This document shows positions 33,283-35,278 of a DNA stretch of 35,278 nt, piece after piece. This stretch comes from Rhodothermales bacterium. GTDB taxonomy: Bacteria; Bacteroidota; Rhodothermia; Rhodothermales; UBA10348. The stretch's first letter is position 1, and the number at the start of each line of letters is the position of its first letter. The stretch lies in assembly GCA_028284865.1 (NCBI GenBank), contig JANQQV010000006.1:271775-307052 (forward strand). Reading direction: 5' to 3'. The position numbers and the translations under genes are program-made. Under the pieces are notes generated by a model. It was not told the DNA's origin, did no database searches, and saw only the letters and a program-made list of their open reading frames with translations.

Positions 33283-34356
33283 TTACTCCGTGTCTCCGTT
33301 CACCAGGCGAGCCACGCCTCCAGGTCCGGCTGCCCAGATACCGTCCACCGACGAAGCCGAAATGGTCCAGAAATTCGTGTCGTCAATGCGCGTCCAGGTT
33401 GCCGCGTTATCGGCCGTGAGGGCTGTTCCGGTCGGGGCAACGCCAATCAAGGTGGGCGAGTCCGTACCCGGTACGTACGTGGATCCGTAGACGCTACCGC
33501 CGATCGGGGCCGACGTGCCACGGGTCCACGTCTGACCGCCATCACTGGAGACGGCTACATTGGCGTAGATCGAATCGCGCTGGGTGAAGTCACCGCCGAG
33601 CACGATCACATGGTCGGCATCCAGAATGCTCATCGTGGAGATCCCCTCGCTGCCAGTCAGGCTGGCAATGGGCGTGATGGACTCGGTCCAGGTGGCGCCA
33701 TAGTCGGTTGTTCGAATCACACGGGTATCGACCGCGGAAGCACCTGTCGCGAACCAGCCGTGGCCGCCTTCCCAGGTATGGACACAGGTGCCGCTTGCTG
33801 CAAAAGCGCCTTCGCCATCACGTGCGTCCGGCACGATGGCTGGGTCGATGCGTGGCCAGGAGTCACCACCGTCGGTTGTCTTGATGAGGGTGAACTCGCC
33901 TTCGAACGAATCGGAGAAGGCGAATCCGGTCGACGGATCCCAGAAGGAGAAGCAGTCGAAGAAGGCGTTCTCATCCTCGTTCTGGAAGCTCAAGTCCCAG
34001 GTCTCGCCGCCGTCGGTTGTGCGGTATATGCGCGAATCCGTACCGTTTCCAATGGACAGCACGAACGCGTGGTTGCCGTCGAAGGCGTGCACGTCGCGAA
34101 ACTGTACCGAGTCAGCGCCGGGCACGAAGAAGGTCGACCACGACGCTCCACCATCTACGGAGCGAACGACGCGTCCCTGGGATCCGGCCGCCCATACCGT
34201 CTGATCGTCCACGGCGTGAATACCGATGAAGAAGGCCGTTGAGTCCTCGTATTGCCAGTCCCAGGACGGGGCCGTCAAGGCGACCGGAGCTTCTTCAGTG
34301 GTAGAACATGCTGCCAGAAACAAAACGGGCAGTAACAGTGGGAGAAAACGTTTCAT
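33283..34356 (-). CDS. BNR-repeat beta-propeller lipoprotein
   Basis: A start at ATG 34356 gives 357 residues beginning KRFLPLLLPVLFLAACSTTE, a lipoprotein signal with the lipidated cysteine at residue 17 (LAAC). At least six BNR/Asp-box blades follow, for example RSVDGGASW, YRTTDGGETW, IKTTDGGDSW, IRTTDYGATW and VSSDGGQTW, so it folds as a sortilin/YCF48-like beta-propeller. YCF48-like proteins help assemble complexes, but no specific role is supported. The frame extends further upstream to 35046, crossing the DUF411 gene, but this is antisense sequence; the lipoprotein signal marks the real start. Confidence 0.87.
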   Translation of the reverse strand: MKRFLPLLLPVLFLAACSTTEEAPVALTAPSWDWQYEDSTAFFIGIHAVDDQTVWAAGSQGRVVRSVDGGASWSTFFVPGADSVQFRDVHAFDGNHAFVLSIGNGTDSRIYRTTDGGETWDLSFQNEDENAFFDCFSFWDPSTGFAFSDSFEGEFTLIKTTDGGDSWPRIDPAIVPDARDGEGAFAASGTCVHTWEGGHGWFATGASAVDTRVIRTTDYGATWTESITPIASLTGSEGISTMSILDADHVIVLGGDFTQRDSIYANVAVSSDGGQTWTRGTSAPIGGSVYGSTYVPGTDSPTLIGVAPTGTALTADNAATWTRIDDTNFWTISASSVDGIWAAGPGGVARLVNGDTE

Positions 34357-34497
34357 GATCAGGCGGGATGATGGGTTTGGAGGCGCTAATGTACGGCATC
34401 TGTCGCTGCTGTCTTGACGAACGCGTCGTAGATTCTGGAAACAAACCCAGCAGCCTTCAATACGAATCGAACAATCCCACTTACCTGAGGAGTCTCC

Positions 34498-34986
34498 GTG
34501 AAAGCATCTTACGTTCTGGTCGGTACGCTGCTGCTTGCCATTGCCGCCGTTTTCCTTTTTGTAGCACCACAGTCCAGCAGTGGGGCGACAAAGATGGTTG
34601 TTTATCAAGATCCGAATTGCGGATGCTGTTCCAAGTGGATTGAGCATATCGAGGCCGCCGGGATCGAAGTCGAGGTCCGTAACTCCAGCAACATGCAGCA
34701 GATCAAGCTGCAGTATGGTGTTTCCAGAAGTCTGCAGTCGTGCCACACCGGGCTGATTGATGGATACATCGTGGAAGGACACGTTCCGGCCGAAGATGTA
34801 TTGCGCATGCTTGACGAGCGTCCCGAGATCAAGGGTCTGTCGGTGCCGGGAATGCCGATTGGCAGCCCTGGCATGGAGCAGGGTCCTCCGGCCAACTATC
34901 AGGCTTACGATGTCGTCGCCTTTGACGGCGCAGGCTCGCTTAGCCAGTATCGCCACGTGGAGGGAGGAGCCAACTCCCGTCCGTAG
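34498..34986 (+). CDS. DUF411 domain protein, predicted metal-binding
   Basis: 162 residues, start GTG 34498. An N-terminal membrane or signal segment spans about residues 6-23 (VLVGTLLLAIAAVFLFV). A DUF411 domain follows with PNCGCCSKW (C41, C43, C44), a later LQSCHTGLIDGY (C82, H83) and EGHVPAEDVLRML. DUF411 proteins are commonly found next to copper-resistance genes and probably bind copper, an established association for the family rather than a fact seen here. The gene is divergent from the BNR lipoprotein (142-base gap) and no copper genes are in the window. A strong terminator lies 41 bases downstream. Confidence 0.85.
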   Translation: MKASYVLVGTLLLAIAAVFLFVAPQSSSGATKMVVYQDPNCGCCSKWIEHIEAAGIEVEVRNSSNMQQIKLQYGVSRSLQSCHTGLIDGYIVEGHVPAEDVLRMLDERPEIKGLSVPGMPIGSPGMEQGPPANYQAYDVVAFDGAGSLSQYRHVEGGANSRP

Positions 34987-35026
34987 TCGGTACCTGGTTT
35001 TAAGCGAATACGTTTGGATAAAACGT

Positions 35027-35062
35027 CGACGGGCCGGGCTGCGCATGCAGCCCGGCCCGTCG
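35027..35062. terminator. Strong bidirectional terminator hairpin
   Basis: CGACGGGCCGGGCTGC (35027-35042) and GCAGCCCGGCCCGTCG (35047-35062) are a perfect 16-bp stem with a four-base loop. On the minus strand it is followed by a T-run (plus-strand AAAA just before the stem), and on the plus strand by TTCT. It separates the DUF411 gene from the convergent partial gene. Confidence 0.85.
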
Positions 35063-35131
35063 TTCTAAATGGAGTCGCGAAGTGGGGCGGATCGAGCCCC
35101 GATCATTCGTGCCTTGGTTGCCCAAGGATTC

Positions 35132-35278
35132 TTAGTTGTTCGTGATCGTGTAGGTCACGGTGCGGACGACGCTTTCAGGAGAAGCATCTACCGTAGCGAC
35201 GGCTTCGTAGTCGAGGGAGAGACCATTGCCGCGAACTTTGGTGACGTTCGTGACCAGATCAACAGCGTTCGAAGAGAG
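35132..35278 (-). CDS. 3' end of an unidentified gene (partial, minus strand)
   Basis: Forty-eight codons are open from the right edge to a TAA at 35132-35134. The visible tail is rich in Val, Thr, Ser and Asn (LSLDYEAVATVDASP, then VVRTVTYTITNN), which looks like a beta-strand-rich secreted or surface protein. The amount visible is too small to name a family. Reading starts outside the window. Confidence 0.55.
   Translation of the reverse strand, partial: LSSNAVDLVTNVTKVRGNGLSLDYEAVATVDASPESVVRTVTYTITNN

Noticed and set aside
34357..35046. Upstream part of the long minus-strand frame ahead of the BNR lipoprotein
   Set aside because: It is antisense to the DUF411 gene and crosses the terminator hairpin; the lipoprotein signal at 34356 gives the natural start.
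35070..35131. Possible tRNA in the spacer before the right-edge gene
   Set aside because: No cloverleaf arms or acceptor pairing could be assembled; no T-loop GTTCRA was seen.

Overview
This window is bacterial chromosomal DNA of moderately high GC, with dense housekeeping gene content and no recognisable mobile elements, CRISPR arrays or rRNA/tRNA genes. Several traits point to the Bacteroidota, and within it to the Rhodothermales/Balneolales side. These are a type IX secretion (Por) C-terminal sorting domain on a large beta-propeller protein, a cobalamin-dependent class II ribonucleotide reductase, weak or absent Shine-Dalgarno sequences, and FG-GAP and BNR secreted proteins. The lineage is inferred from these traits and was not tested by a search.

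Layout. 1-3.6 kb: the 3' part of an RND efflux permease and a long TrmB tRNA methyltransferase. 3.6-6.4 kb: a biotin carboxylase and a divergent J-domain co-chaperone, separated by a spacer with two 11-bp direct repeats one 20-bp period apart. 6.4-11.4 kb: secreted or surface proteins (BNR propeller with sorting domain, TPR/FG-GAP propeller), an SRPBCC-domain protein and a small lipoprotein. 11.7-17.3 kb: the best-defined regulatory unit, made of a sigma70-like promoter, a SAM-I riboswitch and an intrinsic terminator, followed by metB, metX, an SDR, an aspartate kinase without ACT domains, and asd. Four of these five genes overlap their neighbour or lie within a few bases of it. 17.4-24.9 kb: MscS channel, convergent with an aroE / Rieske oxygenase / nadE / ruvA run; a divergent glutamate dehydrogenase; QueD. 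25-30.2 kb: a membrane-anchored unknown, a second SDR and the class II RNR NrdJ with a structured 3' end. 30.2-30.9 kb: a 683-bp AT-rich spacer with DnaA-box-like sites and five copies of an AATAACGG motif in both orientations. 30.9-35.3 kb: an unknown 133-residue protein, a 50-residue DUF2256 protein, a Pmp3-type membrane peptide, CCA-adding enzyme, a BNR lipoprotein, a DUF411 protein and the 3' end of an unidentified gene.

How it fits together. The operon at 12.1-17.3 kb takes aspartate to aspartate semialdehyde (aspartate kinase, Asd) and homoserine to cystathionine (MetX, MetB). It is apparently controlled by SAM at the RNA level, while its aspartate kinase lacks the usual allosteric domains. 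Homoserine dehydrogenase is missing from the operon and an SDR occupies that part of it. I found no clear new defence or mobile system. The most unusual features are the ACT-less, riboswitch-controlled aspartate pathway operon and the DnaA-box/AATAACGG spacer upstream of nrdJ.
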